Below, in pieces: positions 23,208-36,246 of a stretch of 64,000 bases of DNA. Numbering within the stretch: position 1 is the first letter of the stretch; each line of letters opens with the position of its first letter. The notes under the pieces were generated by a model. The model did no database searches and was not told where the DNA came from. It worked only from the letters and a program-made list of their open reading frames with translations. The translations under genes were made by a program, and so were the position numbers. This DNA comes from Tipula vernalis (taxonomy: Eukaryota; Arthropoda; Insecta; Diptera; Tipulidae): NCBI GenBank assembly GCA_958295665.1, contig OY282560.1, positions 270,297,315 through 270,361,314 of the forward strand. Reading direction: 5' to 3'.

Positions 23208-23787
23208 TGTTCAGGCGCAGCTGAACAGCAAAGAATCGATGAATCCTAAAAAGAAAAACAAAACCACAAAGTATCGAGGAATAAATCAATAAAATCTTTA
23301 TACTTATCTGAATTATCAGCTGATCGTAATATTTATCCATTCGTGTCTTCATATCCATCGCATAGACGCGTATTATTCAATTTAGTATTCAATCAATGTA
23401 ATTACATAATTGTAATTTATAAAAATTAATTTGTAATTTACAATTTTTTTTGTCAGTCGTTATGTCATTAATATTTTTTCAGTGACATTTCAATTGTTTA
23501 CTAATGTTTATAATTTTGTAATAGAAGAGAGTTATAACCATGAACAGAGTAGTACTAAATTATTATAGCACATCAAATGTAGTTTGGATATTTAAAATCA
23601 GATGGCATCGTAGTAGTATTTTGTTCATGATTATAAATTTCACCTTTTCTAAAATTTGTAATTTCAATTCAAGTTCGAACGCCATTGTAAGAAGAAAAAA
23701 AAGTTGTGATTAAAGTGATTCAAAAAATTATAAAATAGAAAATAAATTAGTGATACGTTTTATAACGTTGAATAAATTAGTAGTTTT
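23208..23787 (+). repeat. BEL copy 1, 5' LTR (truncated at its 3' end)
   Basis: 580 bp, homologous to 30782-31363 of the 3' LTR. After TTAGTAGTTTT the two sequences diverge abruptly: the 5' copy passes directly into leader sequence and lacks the 151 bp that close the 3' LTR. I see no convincing primer-binding site just downstream. Confidence 0.88.
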
Positions 23788-24013
23788 AGAAAAGATACAC
23801 GTGGTGGTCATACCTATCGTTACGGTTAAGTCAAGGTCGTTTCCATTACGAGAACATTCTATCGAACACGTTGTTCAACTGGTTACACCTTGTTTACGAT
23901 ATATAAAATATTAAATTTATTTCAGATTGAATTACTAAAGTGCCAGTGAAAAAAAAAAAAAAAAAAGGTGAATTGTGAAATATACGTATCTAAAGTATAG
24001 TGATAACCTCAAA

Positions 24014-27000
24014 ATGGCCGAGCTCACAGGTTTGAAACGACAACGTGCAGCCAACAAGGGCAAGTTGACCCTCATTATTAACAACTTAAAGAAGGCCAAT
24101 GTAACATCTATCGAGGAATGCATGGCTAAACTAAATCGAGTAGAGAAACTAATGGAGGAGTTTACAATTATAGAGGGTAACATATTCGAATTGGATCAAG
24201 ATATGGACATCGATACTGAATACGAAGAAAACTACTACAAAGCCATAACAGAGTTAAACCAAACGATTAGAAAGCTTGGATTGACAACGACAAACATGAA
24301 TTCCAGCATAGACTTTCCAGCTAATACCACGCAAGGGGGAGCTGATATTAGACTCCCGAAATTAAATATTCCTACATTCTCGGGATGCTATACCGAATGG
24401 CAGTCGTTCCACGACATGTATGTTGCTTCTATACATGATTCTGCTTCATTATCCCTAGTGCAAAAATGCCAGTATCTTAAAGGCCTACTTCGAGGTGAAG
24501 CCGCAAGTTTATTACGCCATTTCAGTATTACCGAAGCAAATTATATTGAAAGTATACAAAAACTAAGGCAGAGATATGACCGCAAACGCTACACCATGAA
24601 CGCATTTATTCGTACATTTATCGATCAACCATCAATTAGTCAAGCAACAAGTCACAACATAAAGAAACTCATGTATACTTCAGACGAAGTATTGCGTGGG
24701 ATGAAAGCCATGGGACCCCATGGGGAAGACCGAGATCCATGGTTGATATATTTAATCGTGAATAAATTGGACGACGAATCTAGGAGTCTGTGGGCCAAAG
24801 AAACAGCTGACAAAGATTTCCCGACTATGCAGAATCTGTTCGATTTTCTATTACTTCGAGGTGATGCACTAGAATCTATTCGACTTCCAAGTAAGCGTGG
24901 ACCTGCTCCATTTACAAAGCCAACATCAGTCAAAACGCATGTAGCAGTACAAGGCATTCAATGTTCCATTTGTCAAACCGAGGGCCATTTAATTTACCAA
25001 TGCCCAACTTTTAATGAAATGGAAGTGGACAAACGACGTGAACTGATTAAGGATCAAAGACGATGTTTCAATTGCTTAAGTGATACGCATCCTGTTTTCA
25101 GATGTCTCTTCAAACGGCGATGTAATAAATGCAAGGGAAGACATCACACTCTCGTACACTCAGAAGAATTCCAAAACCTGTCAACCAAGAAGGATGAATT
25201 AACAAAGAAGGTTGAGGAAGCAGGGGTATCATCTCTATTCGGGAGTAGTAGTGCTCAACACATATTACCCACAGCCGTAGTAGAAATATTTTCCACTTTG
25301 GGTCAAACAATTCGATGCCGTGCACAACTAGATTCAGGCTCCCAGGTCAGCTTTATATCAGAATCTTGCCTTCAACGTTTAGGGTTGCCACGTCAAAACG
25401 GACGAATGTCAATCAAAGGTCTGGGACAAGTAGAAGCTGGCACCACCAAAGGTATGGTTCATCTTTCCATTAAACCTCCCTCTGGAAATAATCTAGCTGT
25501 CAAGGCATTCGTTCTAAAACGTATAACGAAGCTACCAAACGTAAACATTCAAGATTTCCAGTTTCCCAATTTCGAGCACCTACAATTAGCCGACCCAGAA
25601 TATTACCGAGCAAACGAAGTTGATGTACTCATTGGTGTTGATCTGTTCTTTGATATTTTACTCGTTGGGGAACTTAAGCGTCATCATGATAACCTGGTGC
25701 TACAAAACACAATATTCGGATGGGTGGTGGCAGGAACCAGTAATTCAATACAAACCAAAGATGACGCCAAGTGGTGTGGTACCACTAACATTGAAGAATA
25801 CAACATCGATGAAACTCTCAAGCGATTTTGGGAGTTAGAGCAAATACCGAATGACGCGCCCATTTTGAAGCCAGAGGAAGAATTATGTGAGCAAAGGTTC
25901 AAAACTACTTACCACAGATGTGACGACGGGCGGTGCCAAGTTAGACTACCATTCAAAGCCGATACCACGAAATTAGGTAGTTCAATTACTATGGCAATCC
26001 AACGATTAAGAGGTGTAGAACGTCGATTTACTCGAGATAATGAGTATCATGAGCTATATACAAATTTTATGAACGAATATCTCAGCATGGGTCATATGGT
26101 AGAAGTTCCAAAAACTACAATAACAGATGATGATGTATTCCTTCCACACCATGGAGTTCTAAAAAGAGACAGTTCAACGACGAAGCTTCGCGTAGTATTT
26201 GATGGTTCTGCGAAAACTAGTTCTGGCGTGTCGCTCAATGATTGTCTAGCAGTTGGTCCCACAGTGCAAGCCACACTTTATGCAATAATTCTGCGTTTTC
26301 GAGAACATCGAATAATTTTCTCGGCCGATATCGAAAAAATGTACCGGCAGATTCGAATCCACAACGATGACACCAAATTTCAAAACATTCTCTGGAGAAG
26401 TATACCGTCTCAGCCTATAAGATATTTCAAATTACTTACCGTGACATATGGTCTGGTATCAGCACCATATTTAGCTACGCGGGCCTTAATACAAATTGCA
26501 GACGACATTTCTACGTCACACCCGCTTGCAGCCAGCATTATCGAGCGGGCCATATATGTTGATGACCTGATGACTGGAGCAGATACAATTGCAGAAGTTC
26601 AAAAATTGAAGACATCTATAAGTACCATTTTATCCAGCTACGGATTTAATCTTAGAAAATGGGTGTCTAATTCACCGGAAGTTCTAAACGACACTCCACT
26701 TCAGCATCGGGAACAATATACCAAATCAATCGACGATACCATCAAGGACAAGGCAATCAAGATTTTAGGCTTGCAATACGACCCCACAGAAGATACATTC
26801 AGATTTCGAGTTATGCTACCAGAAACTCCAAAGATCACAAAAAGAAACATATTATCCCAAGCAGGAAAGTTATTTGATCCATTGGGCTGGATCGCTCCGA
26901 TCACCATTAAAATAAAGATATGTATTCAACAACTTTGGATATTGCATTTGAATTGGGACGATCCCCTTCCACATGAACAAGCACGCGAATGGGAGCAAAT

Positions 27001-30000
27001 ACGAATATCGCTTCCACTGGTAGAGGAAATTTCAATCCCAAGATTCGTACAAATTACGTCAAAATCAACTATCGAGTTACACGGGTTTTGTGACGCCAGC
27101 CAGCTCGCATATGCTGCAGTGGTCTACTATAGGGTCACTTCAGAGACTGGAGAAGTGTATACTAGTTTAATGTCAGCAAAAACAAAGGTAGCTCCAATTC
27201 AACAGCAAAGCATTCCAAGGTTGGAGTTATGCGGTGCGGTACTCCTAGCAAAATTAATGAACGTAGTGGAAAAAGAAACGAATACCAAGATCGACAATAT
27301 TTTTTTGTGGACAGACTCAACCATTGTGCTTGATTGGCTTACAGATCATCCGCGGCGCTGGCCCACATTTATTGCCAATCGAACCTCTCAAATATTGTCC
27401 TCATATGACAGAAAATTTTGGAGACACGTCCCAACTTCACAAAATCCCGCAGATGTCGTTTCACGCGGACTAAGTCCACAAGAAGTCAAATTAAATATGT
27501 TGTGGTGGGCAGGACCTAAGTGGTTACGAAAATCTTCGGAATTGTGGCCTCCTCAAAAACGAGTTTATGGAAATTTTGAGTCTAATCAAAACGTTGTTGT
27601 GCATGCAGCAACCATCGAACCTAATATATTCGAACACTTGTTTACAACATTTTCATCATTTCACAAAATCCAACGAATAATAGCATACTGCCTAAGATTC
27701 ATTACAGGTTCGAGAAAACAGCAGGTCTCTGGGAGCACATCCATGTTCATAACCAGAAATGAACTATACGAAGCATTGTTCCACATCTGCAAATACGACC
27801 AAAGGAATCATTTTCAACAAGAAATTCAAGACATACAGCAATCCAAACCAATTCGACCAACAAGCAACCTAAAATCTTTGAGTCCATTCATTGATGAGTT
27901 CGGAGTTCTACGAGTCGGCGGAAGGCTAGACAATTGCGATATTCCATTTTCTACGAAGCATCCGATCATAATCTCAGCAAAATCCTCAACAACAGCTTTA
28001 ATTTTTGATGAAATGCATAAACACTACAAACATGCTGGACCATCGTTGTTACTTGCCATATCAAGACAGCAGTATTGGATACCAAGCGCTAAAAATTTGA
28101 TTCGGAAAATAATACATCGTTGTGTTACATGCACCAAACAGAAAGCTACCTGTGGGACCCAACTGATGGGCAATCTTCCAAGTTATCGCTCAGAGCTGGT
28201 TCGACCATTCTGGAAAGTTGGTGTTGATTTTGCAGGGCCATTGTCCATCCATTTGGCCAAAGGGCGAGGTCAGAAAACCTACAAAGCATACATTTGTCTA
28301 TTTGTATGTCTCAGTACAAAGGCCGTTCACATAGAACTCGTGAGCGACCTCAGCAGTGATGCGTTTCTCGCAGCTCTCAAACGTTTCGTCGCACGTCGCG
28401 GATGCTGTCAAGATATCTACAGCGACAACGGGTCTAACTTTATAGGCGCAAATAACCAACTTAACAAAAACTTCCAAGATTGCATCACAAATTCTAACGA
28501 AATTTCTCATTTCTTTTCTAGAACCGCTATAAATTGGCACTTTATTCCGCCAAACGCACCACATTTCGGTGGTATTTGGGAGTCGGCTATTAAATCCACG
28601 AAGTTCCATTTACGCCGCGTTATTGGAGATACCATTCTGACGATGGAAGAAATGATGACACTATTGGCCGAAATCGAAAGTACATTAAATTCACGACCAC
28701 TCTGCGTCCTGTCAGCCGAAGAGATAGATGTTCTTACACCATCGCACTTTCTAATTGGTCATGCTTCTACGAAATTACCGGAAAATAATCTTAGCCAACT
28801 CAAACCATCACATCTAACACGTTGTTACAAATCGAAAATTCAAAATTTAACAAAACACATGATTAATTGGGGCAAATTATTTGGTTGCTATATTTACTTA
28901 CGCACTGTAAAAAAAAAAAACTTAGGAAATTTCAGCAAACCACTTCATTTGATATAATAGAATTAAAGATAAAAATGATGATTATGTATGTTCATGTATA
29001 TAAAAAATATTGTATTTGGTAAAATGCGACAGTTAATTTGACTTCCGATATATTTTATTGGTATTGTACGGATTTGTTTTTTTTTTGCTTCAAAATAAAA
29101 AATTATATGATCATAGGAGTTGCATAGTGATCGCCGTAGGGCATAATACGTATTGGCAATAAAGCAAGCCAAACATAAATTTAACTTTAATTAGTCGTTG
29201 TGTGTTATTTAGCTTACTAAAGTTGTGAGTGAGTGAAAATAAATCGGAATACGGGCTATATTCCGTAAAATACAACACAATTGATTCCTGCATTTTACCA
29301 ACAAACCCAATTTGAAGATTTGTAATTAGCAGTGCACCACTTGTTTTTTTGCATTGACGAAAACCTTAAGAAATCGCGGAAAAGCAAGCGTTTGTGAACA
29401 ACACCATAGCTGCTTATATCACACCAGACGAATCTAAGTTCCACGGTAAATAAATTTGGCGAGAAGAAAATTATTTACCATACGTTCATCTTAATCGAAA
29501 ATGGACGCAATCCTATGCATATAGCAATATATACAGTAGATCCATCTAAATTATGAGATATTGACTGTTTTTCAAAAGAATGAGGAGATTGTAAGCTCGT
29601 TATATTATTATTTTTTTTATTTATTAATTATAAACTAGATTATATATGTTTAATTAAATTTAGTAAATTAAAACCTATAATACTAGATACGTTTTTTTTT
29701 GTTGGGCCATGGTTCTAAAGTAAAGAAATTAGAAACTTTTGTTTTGTATGCATGCACCTATTTTAGTTATATAGTTTAGTGTTAAGCATTTCTCTTTAGT
29801 ACTATTTATGTTCACTATTTAATGATATTTAGTTATTTATTTCTAATTTATTAATAAAATTTGTGTGGAATGCTAACCGAAATTTCTTAATTTTTGTTCT
29901 TAATATTTCTGGTCGTTATCATGAATTTATTTTATTGCTACAAGTGATCATGTGTTTTTTCGAGTTTTACTGTGAGCAAATTTAGTTATTTAATAACATG

Positions 30001-30823
30001 AAATTGGTCGGTTAAACGCCTTGATGATGATTTAAGTTCCAGCTTCACATATGGGTACGCCGTTATCATGGTAGTACATTTACGGTTGGGTGGGTACAGC
30101 AAACAGTGATCATGACATCTGAGGTCACTGAGCTGTAGCGGTTTGATTTGTTTGTGATAAAAGTAGTGCTGTGATAATAATTAATGTGCAAGTATATTGT
30201 GATACCAAGCTAAGTTTTTTTTTTGTTATAATAAATGCGAAAGTTGACTTTTTTCCATCAAATGAAATATCAATAACAAGAAGCAGCATTATCTAGCTCT
30301 TGTGTGGTTGGTGGAAAGATCCCCGCCCAACGGACTGCCACCTAGCCGGCAATGTGCTGCATCCACCACGATAGACCACCAGAAGAATTTCTGATAACGA
30401 ACATGTTTTTTTTTTTAGATGACCTTGCCTTTTTTCAGAAGAGTTAAATTTTGAAACAGTTCGTTACAACGTTGGCAAATGGTGCAATATATGAACCAAA
30501 ACTTTTGGAAACGTTGGCATTTAGAATACATCACGTCACTGCAACAAAAATCAAAATGGTTTAATCAAACAACACCATTGAATTTACACGACATTGTAAT
30601 CATCAAAGACGATAACCTACCTGTAAACAAGTGGCTCCTGGGCAACGTAACAGAACTTCATCCCGGCTCCGATGGCCTCACAAGAGTCGTTACTCTGAAA
30701 ACCAAGTCAGGAGAATTAAAACGGCCACTTACAAAGTTTGTTAAACTTCCTATTGTACAGGATCGTTCAAACCCGGCGGTATGTTCAGGCGCAGCTGAAC
30801 AGCAAAGAATCGATGAATCCTAA
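24014..30823 (+). pseudogene. BEL/Pao gag-pol polyprotein, split by an insertion
   Basis: One frame from ATG 24014 (MAELTGLKRQRAANKGK) encodes, in order: DUF1759 gag (LPKLNIPTFSG; WLIYLIVNKLDD), zinc knuckles (CSICQTEGHLIYQC; CFNCLSDTHPVFRC), aspartic protease (QLDSGSQVSFIS, about 25330), reverse transcriptase (LRVVFDGSAKTSSG; YVDD at about 26560), RNase H (GFCDAS; RLELCGA; TDSTIVLDWL), and an integrase with an H2C2 region (HKHYKHAGPS; CVTCTKQ). The integrase D,D,E residues lie in VDFAGP, YSDNGSNF and GGIWESAI. At 28824 the frame meets a 1.65-kb insertion and resumes at 30475 in the same phase with the BEL C-terminal domain (HDIVIIKDDNLP; GLTRVVTLKTK), ending at 30823 inside the 3' LTR start. 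All visible catalytic residues are present. Confidence 0.93.
28825..30469. mobile_element. 1.65-kb non-coding insertion with short inverted ends
   Basis: Sits inside the BEL integrase and is flanked by CGTTG at 28820-28824 and 30470-30474; removal restores the frame (LTR-WQM). The ends show an imperfect inverted repeat: left TGTTACAAATCG..TTCAAAATTTAAC, right reversed TTGTAACGAACTG..TTCAAAATTTAAC. No transposase frame was found; the content is AT-rich, with a richer-GC patch at 30300-30380. It is probably a non-autonomous DNA transposon. The superfamily is unknown. Confidence 0.8.
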
Positions 30824-31514
30824 AAAGAAAAACAAAACCACAAAGTATCGAGGAATAAATCAATAAAATCTTTATACTTATCTGAATTATCAGCTGATCG
30901 TAATATTTATCCATTCGTGTCTTCATATCCATCGCATAGACGCGTATTATTCAATTTAGTATTCAATCAATGTAATTACATAATTGTAAGTTATAAAAAT
31001 TAATTTGTAATTTACCATTTTTTTTGTCAGTCGTTATGTCATTAATATTTTTTTCAGTGACATTTCAATTGTTTATTAATGTTTATAATTTTGTAATAGA
31101 AGAGAGTTATAACCATGAACAGAGTAGTACTAAATTATTATAGCACATCAAATGTAGTTTGGATATTTAAAATCAGATGGCATCGTAGTAGTATTTTGTT
31201 CATGATTATAAATTTCACCTTTTCTAAAATTTGTAATTTCAATTCAAGTTCGAACGCCATTGTAAGAAGAAAAAAAAGGTTGTGATTAAAGTGATTCAAA
31301 AAATTATAAAATAGAAAATAAATTAGTGATACGTTTTATAACGTTGAATAAATTAGTAGTTTTTATTGGGTGCTTAACCAAAAGGTGCTTAACTAAAAGA
31401 AAACTTAACTATACAGTCCACAAATATCGTACTTCGTGGGAAAACAAGCAACACAAATTCAGGCAACGGCATTCACCGCGTGGAATTTACATTCAACTTG
31501 TGTTGTCCCATCCA
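30782..31514 (+). repeat. BEL copy 1, 3' LTR
   Basis: Begins TGTTCAGGCGCAGC just after AACCCGGCGGTA (candidate polypurine tract region) and ends CCATCCA before the GTATT duplication. 733 bp. Contains the last codons and stop of pol (30823). Confidence 0.9.
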
Positions 31515-31519
31515 GTATT

Positions 31520-32830
31520 TGCGCTCTTTCTTATTCCAGCGATTTATTCTGGATTCCGGCTGAATTCCAGTTATCGTCGAAGCAGCGAGTACTGATTTTG
31601 TATCCCTCCATTTTACTACTGTTATAAAGTTTGGATTTTTCGACACAAACTGTTGTGATTCGCCTCTATTCATTCGTTTATCTTCTTTAAAATTCATCCC
31701 CTTTAATCTGTTTTGCAGTATCGTTCCAGTGGCTTTGAAATTGAGCTCCTCCAATTTTTTTAATAAAGGTATTGTCGTAAAATATCTAAAAAATATATAT
31801 ACGAGATATTAATATAAATAAGATTAAAAACAATAAAAAATAGTGCTTACCTATCAAAGTACAAAAACGAACCTTCAGGCAAAGTTTTAATAAGTCTCAG
31901 AACCACTGTTAGACCTAAGCCAAGAGATTGATCTTCAAATTTAGATTTTGCACCATGATATATTTCAAAATCCATCACTAAACCTTCTGATGTTGTAACG
32001 ACGAAATTTTTAAGACCCACGGGGCGAGGCTTATTTCGAACAAACTGTCTTGCTGGGCAGCGGCCAGTAAATGGTATCATCTGTTCGTCGATGGAATAAT
32101 TGCCTACAACTCTTTTTATTTGATGACATCTGTTTTTTACTGCATCAATAATAGGTGCAACTTGCCAAAACAAGTTGGTTTTTGCTACTTCCGGTATTTT
32201 GGATACATCTGCGTAATGCAGTGAAGATCGGAGGACTTTGAATCTATTTTTGGTCATAGTCGATGATACTTTTTCGAGGGTGTATCCTGCTTTCCAGTAC
32301 AATGCCATACGTGGATATGGAATGCAACCCATAATCAAAAATATGCCATATAACTTTTTTAGTTCACTACCTGTAGTTTTAAGAAGGATTCCTTTTTAAT
32401 TAAAATAATACATGTTTGTGAATACCACTGCATCCTCAAAATGTTTGTTCTCGAAATATCGAAAAAAATATTCAACCGGTAATTTAATATCGACTTTTGT
32501 AGAAACGCATGAAGGAATTACTGGTAAACTATTTCTTTCGAAATCCGTAACAATCCAACCAGATGGTGAATTCCTGTTTGAAGAACTATTTGTGCTTGTG
32601 CGACGTACCTTGAATTATATTGGATGAGATGCATAATTAAATATTATAACGATTTGAATACAAAACCCCTTACCGTTTCCATATTATCACACTCATCAAC
32701 ATCATCATCCACATCGTCATCAACTCCTTCCACAATTACCTGACGAATTGTATCCGGCATTATAAAATCAGGATCATGGACATCATCATCGACATCTTCT
32801 TCCTGTGAATCTTAAAGCATTTTGTCAAGT
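31520..32830 (-). pseudogene. piggyBac transposase, N-terminal and central part, spliced
   Basis: Minus-strand exons. 32830-32688: an acidic N-terminus (DPDFIMPDTIRQVIVEG, DDDVDDDVDE), a TAA upstream in the frame, and a GTAAGG donor. 32612-31850: VRRTSTNSS, LPVEYFFRYFENKHFEDAV then VFTNMYYFN, one in-frame TAA at about 32400, then LIMGCIPYPRMALYW, SIDEQMIPFTGR (catalytic Asp) and FEIYHGAKS, closing with SFLYFDR before GTAAGC. 31792-31520: YFTTIPLLKKLEELNFKATG and INRWNKKERKY at the BEL junction. Together with 22861-23202 it makes a full-length piggyBac protein carrying three nonsense codons by my reading. Confidence 0.82.
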
Positions 32831-33473
32831 TCGTCCTCGTCCACCAACCAATTTCCTCTTGCAAACACCACTGATAAATTTTGGTTTTTAATGTATCGTG
32901 CAGAGACCAGATGTAACATATGAGATGGTTGATTTTTATTTATAAATTTTCAATGTTAAACGTGTACAAAACATAAAATAATTATAATAAATTTAAACAT
33001 TCATTCTTCATAAATGAATTTTATACAAAAAGTACAACAAAATTGTATTTTTTTCTTAATAAACTCGATTTTCGCGCTCCAGACATGCTGACGTTTGGCA
33101 CAATATAATTTTATGTACACTGTAATACGATATAAACTTCATTTTGTTCCTTAAGAGTGGAAGAACCGATCAATAGATGGAACTCAATCCAAACAGTAGA
33201 TATTAATTTTATATGTGTAAAAAGATTGACAAAAATTAGCAATTTTTAGCCCTCACGATTGTGATATCTGGGCTTTAAGATGTAGTATATATTAATACAA
33301 TCACGAAAATCAACTTTACGCCATAATTTTTTTTATTGCCACATATATGATAATTAGTCTTCAGAAAATACAACTACCAAAAATTATTGGCGCTGTAAGT
33401 CACCAACCTCACAATTGTCACATTAGGTCCACAACAATGCAGAAAAATCATACAAGCTGGACTCGAAAGGGGT

Positions 33474-33715
33474 ATTACTCTTAATTTGTTCGCCTTCACA
33501 GTTTTAGCAAAATTTGCTAGTGATATGGAGAAACTGTATATGGTAAAGCTAGTTATGCTTTTAATGCACATAGTTTAACACATTTAGCTAATGACTCTTA
33601 CATTAATTCCACAAATCTAGAAATTTAAGTGCCCTTAAATTTGAAAATTATTTGTCTTCAATTAAATTAAAAATTATATCATACATACCGCCTGTCGGAA
33701 ATTACAGCAAAAATT
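33474..33715 (+). pseudogene. CMC-like transposase relic, piece 3
   Basis: Beyond the piggyBac insertion the CMC pattern returns: YGKASYAFNAHSLTHLANDS (family: YG....N.HSL.HL..D), then after a frameshift SALKFENYLSSIKLKI (family: F.FEN.L..IKK). Upstream of this, FVRLHSF continues the frame of piece 2 if one copy of ATTACTC is removed, with stops between. It peters out after HTACRKLQQKLLK. Confidence 0.68.
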
Positions 33716-36246
33716 ACTAAAATGAATGTCGGTTCTGTATGAATTTTGAAAATACGATGAATGAATTTGAGATAAATTCTCAGTAGTTTATTGATAGTAA
33801 GTACATAGTTGCTATAATAACTAATATCTAATTATTTCTGCATTGTTGGGTAAGGTTTAATATTAGAAACTATGCATAATGTTTTATAAAATTCAGCTAT
33901 AATAAAATCTAATTATACATTATATTATATTTCGAACATCGAAAAGTTTTATTGTTTCGCTTTACATCTGAATTCTAAATTCAGTGTAAAAAATGGAATA
34001 ATACTGGAAATTAAGCTTTTGGATTTGTTTTGTATGTACCAATTTTTTGGCCGATATTACTGGTTTCTAAGATTTAATGTTACTTTACCACCATATATTT
34101 TAATTGTTGATGTGACAACACACTTCAAGGTGTGCTTTACGAAAACATTCCCAACTTTTAAAGCGTACTCCTCGGAAACTATCACAGCCACTAGCGAAAA
34201 AACTAATTGTAAGATTCTAGCGATTGATAACTAATTCTTGATGAACAATAAATATTATAAGAGGCAAACAAGGCAACGGATTGCCGATCGTGTATAATAT
34301 TAATATGTAATTAAAATTGTATTAAAAAAATACAGTTCAAAGCATTCGCGACACACCTGATTTAAATTAAACCCTCCAGCTAAACAAATAAGAAAGACCA
34401 ATAAACAAGCTCATAATAATTAAAATTGGTGGTATCAATAATTTAGTAATAAAATATGTAAATGGGTTTATTATGTTATAACATTTTTGCGTTTTTATGA
34501 TGGTATTTACCCACTCTCGTAGTTAGTTTGCTGCTTTTACACTTAACCTTGTTTACAAAACATACAAAAGTAAATACATAAATATAAAACCAAAAAAGAA
34601 TTAATGATAGTCGGCAGGTGATAAAAGTAGGTAGTTTTTGCTCTATAAAAATTGTGTATAGGTTATTGTTGTTTACGTTTTTTTTTTTATCAAAAGTAGT
34701 GTAAATAAAAAAAATACTATTTATAGTTTATTCTATTTATTGGTGTTACTTTAGAATTCATTTTTTTTATGAATGCGGTGGTCGCTATTAATAAAAATGA
34801 CGCCAGAGGAGTTTTGGTTTTAGTTTGTGTACGAGAGATGGTAAACAAATTATGGTGGTATTATTATTTCTATTAACATACTGGTAAAGATAAGTTGATG
34901 AAATAAAACACATTTCAAAAATAATAAATTTTTAATTAAACAATTTTAACCATTGTTGGTTTAAAAAAAAATCAACTGTTACTTTGAATTACATTTTGTT
35001 TTTCCGGAGGTATGGACTAATCCTGGTGGATGTCAGTTAATTTAGAAAAAGAGTAGTACAGTTGAAAAACAATTTATAAGTAGTTTTTCTTGTTTAGCTG
35101 ATATTTATCTACTACCATTCGTTTATAATAGGTACACTATAAAAGTAAAGCTGATCAATAATTCAAATCGACAAAATCAGTTAAATGCTCTAGTTAAATC
35201 TTGAAGCTGTAAATAATTGGAGCATAAACGAAATTTTGATTACAATTTGACAGTTTTATTATGTACAACAATTCCTTTTAGTCATCTCAACTCAAGCAAA
35301 GCGCTAGAGCGAGAGAGATGCCTTATATCCTCGCTTTTGATATCTGTGAACAAGTAGTAATTCGAAAAGTACTCATCCGATTTTCATAAAGGACAGACTA
35401 ATAGACCTTGATCAAATAAGAAAAACAAGGTTGGCTTTGATCTCTAGCTGGTCGGATTCCATAGTTACAGATGCGTAAAGATTCCCTTCATTACACATTC
35501 ACGTAAAAAACTTAAACAATAAAAGTCATAGAATACTAGATACTTTCAAAAATTTTTTTTGCTTATGAAAAGAATGAATGAAAATGGTTTTGTTTGTATA
35601 GACGGCATTGTTGAGATGCCGGTAATGCGATTACATCCTCTAATGGGTTTTCATTCTCTTTTACAATAATATTTAAGAATTTTTCGATGAGGTAAAATAT
35701 GAGGATAACTGATTTTGGAAAATATTAATAAATTAGCTTAAACTTTCATTCCTTAGCAATATTATTACATTTAATTGTCAAATTAGAGCATTTTTTAATG
35801 TAGCATTAAGGCGAAAAATTTAATTTACATATAATCATAATTTGATTACTTAAAGTAGCTTAAAGAATTGGTCTCTGATATTTTAGAATATTTTTTTCAT
35901 TGCCATGTAAACAATTGTTTTTTGGTGTAATATAGATTTTCGTTGAACTGATGAGTGATTTGTTTTTGTAGTCTATGACTACATGATTTCCAGCATAGGT
36001 GAAGTTTGTCCTAAATCTGTCTTAAAAATCAACAACAACAAATTGTGCGTATTTTTGTTAGTGTACAAGCCGAAAGTCCCTTTATAACGAATTTTATTTC
36101 TAATAAATAGAAAATATATAATACATATACAATATAGTATCAAATTTAAATAAGATATATAAAGATTAAATAATACAAAAACATTGGTAAAATATTTAAG
36201 CTATCTGAATATAACAGTTTTAGAAAAAATAGGAGATTAAAGTATT
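33716..36246. other. AT-rich DNA with no gene seen
   Basis: About 2.5 kb of AT-rich sequence without a recognisable domain, inverted repeat or tandem unit. Confidence 0.5.

Larger units (their letters stand above)
23203..31519 (+). mobile_element. BEL/Pao LTR retrotransposon copy 1
   Basis: Full-length insertion on + at 23208-31514. The element starts TGTTCAGG and ends CCATCCA; both flanks are GTATT (23203-23207, 31515-31519), and deleting the element restores the piggyBac reading frame. The 3' LTR is 30782-31514 (733 bp). The 5' LTR matches it from 23208 to 23787 but lacks the last 151 bp. The shared parts differ by about four substitutions and one or two single-base indels, so the insertion is recent. 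Gag-pol lies between, interrupted by a 1.65-kb insertion. Coding capacity is otherwise nearly intact. Confidence 0.92.
22171..33473. mobile_element. piggyBac element split by a BEL/Pao retrotransposon
   Basis: The coding remains are piggyBac (minus strand). The outermost candidate ends are inverted: left CCCTTTCGAGCCC from about 22171, right reversed CCCCTTTCGAGTCC to about 33470. A second shared motif, TATCACAAACGTGAGG on the left and similar forms (TCACAATCGTGAGG, GACAATTGTGAGG) on the right, lies further in. The flanks share ATTACTC, not the TTAA usual for piggyBac, so the exact boundary or the number of nested elements is unsettled. Without the BEL insertion it would be about 3 kb, normal for the family. 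It splits the CMC-like relic. Confidence 0.7.

Noticed and set aside
30750..30932. Minus-strand frame repeated at 23116-23358 as a gene
   Set aside because: It is the antisense of the BEL LTR; its presence twice reflects the two LTRs.
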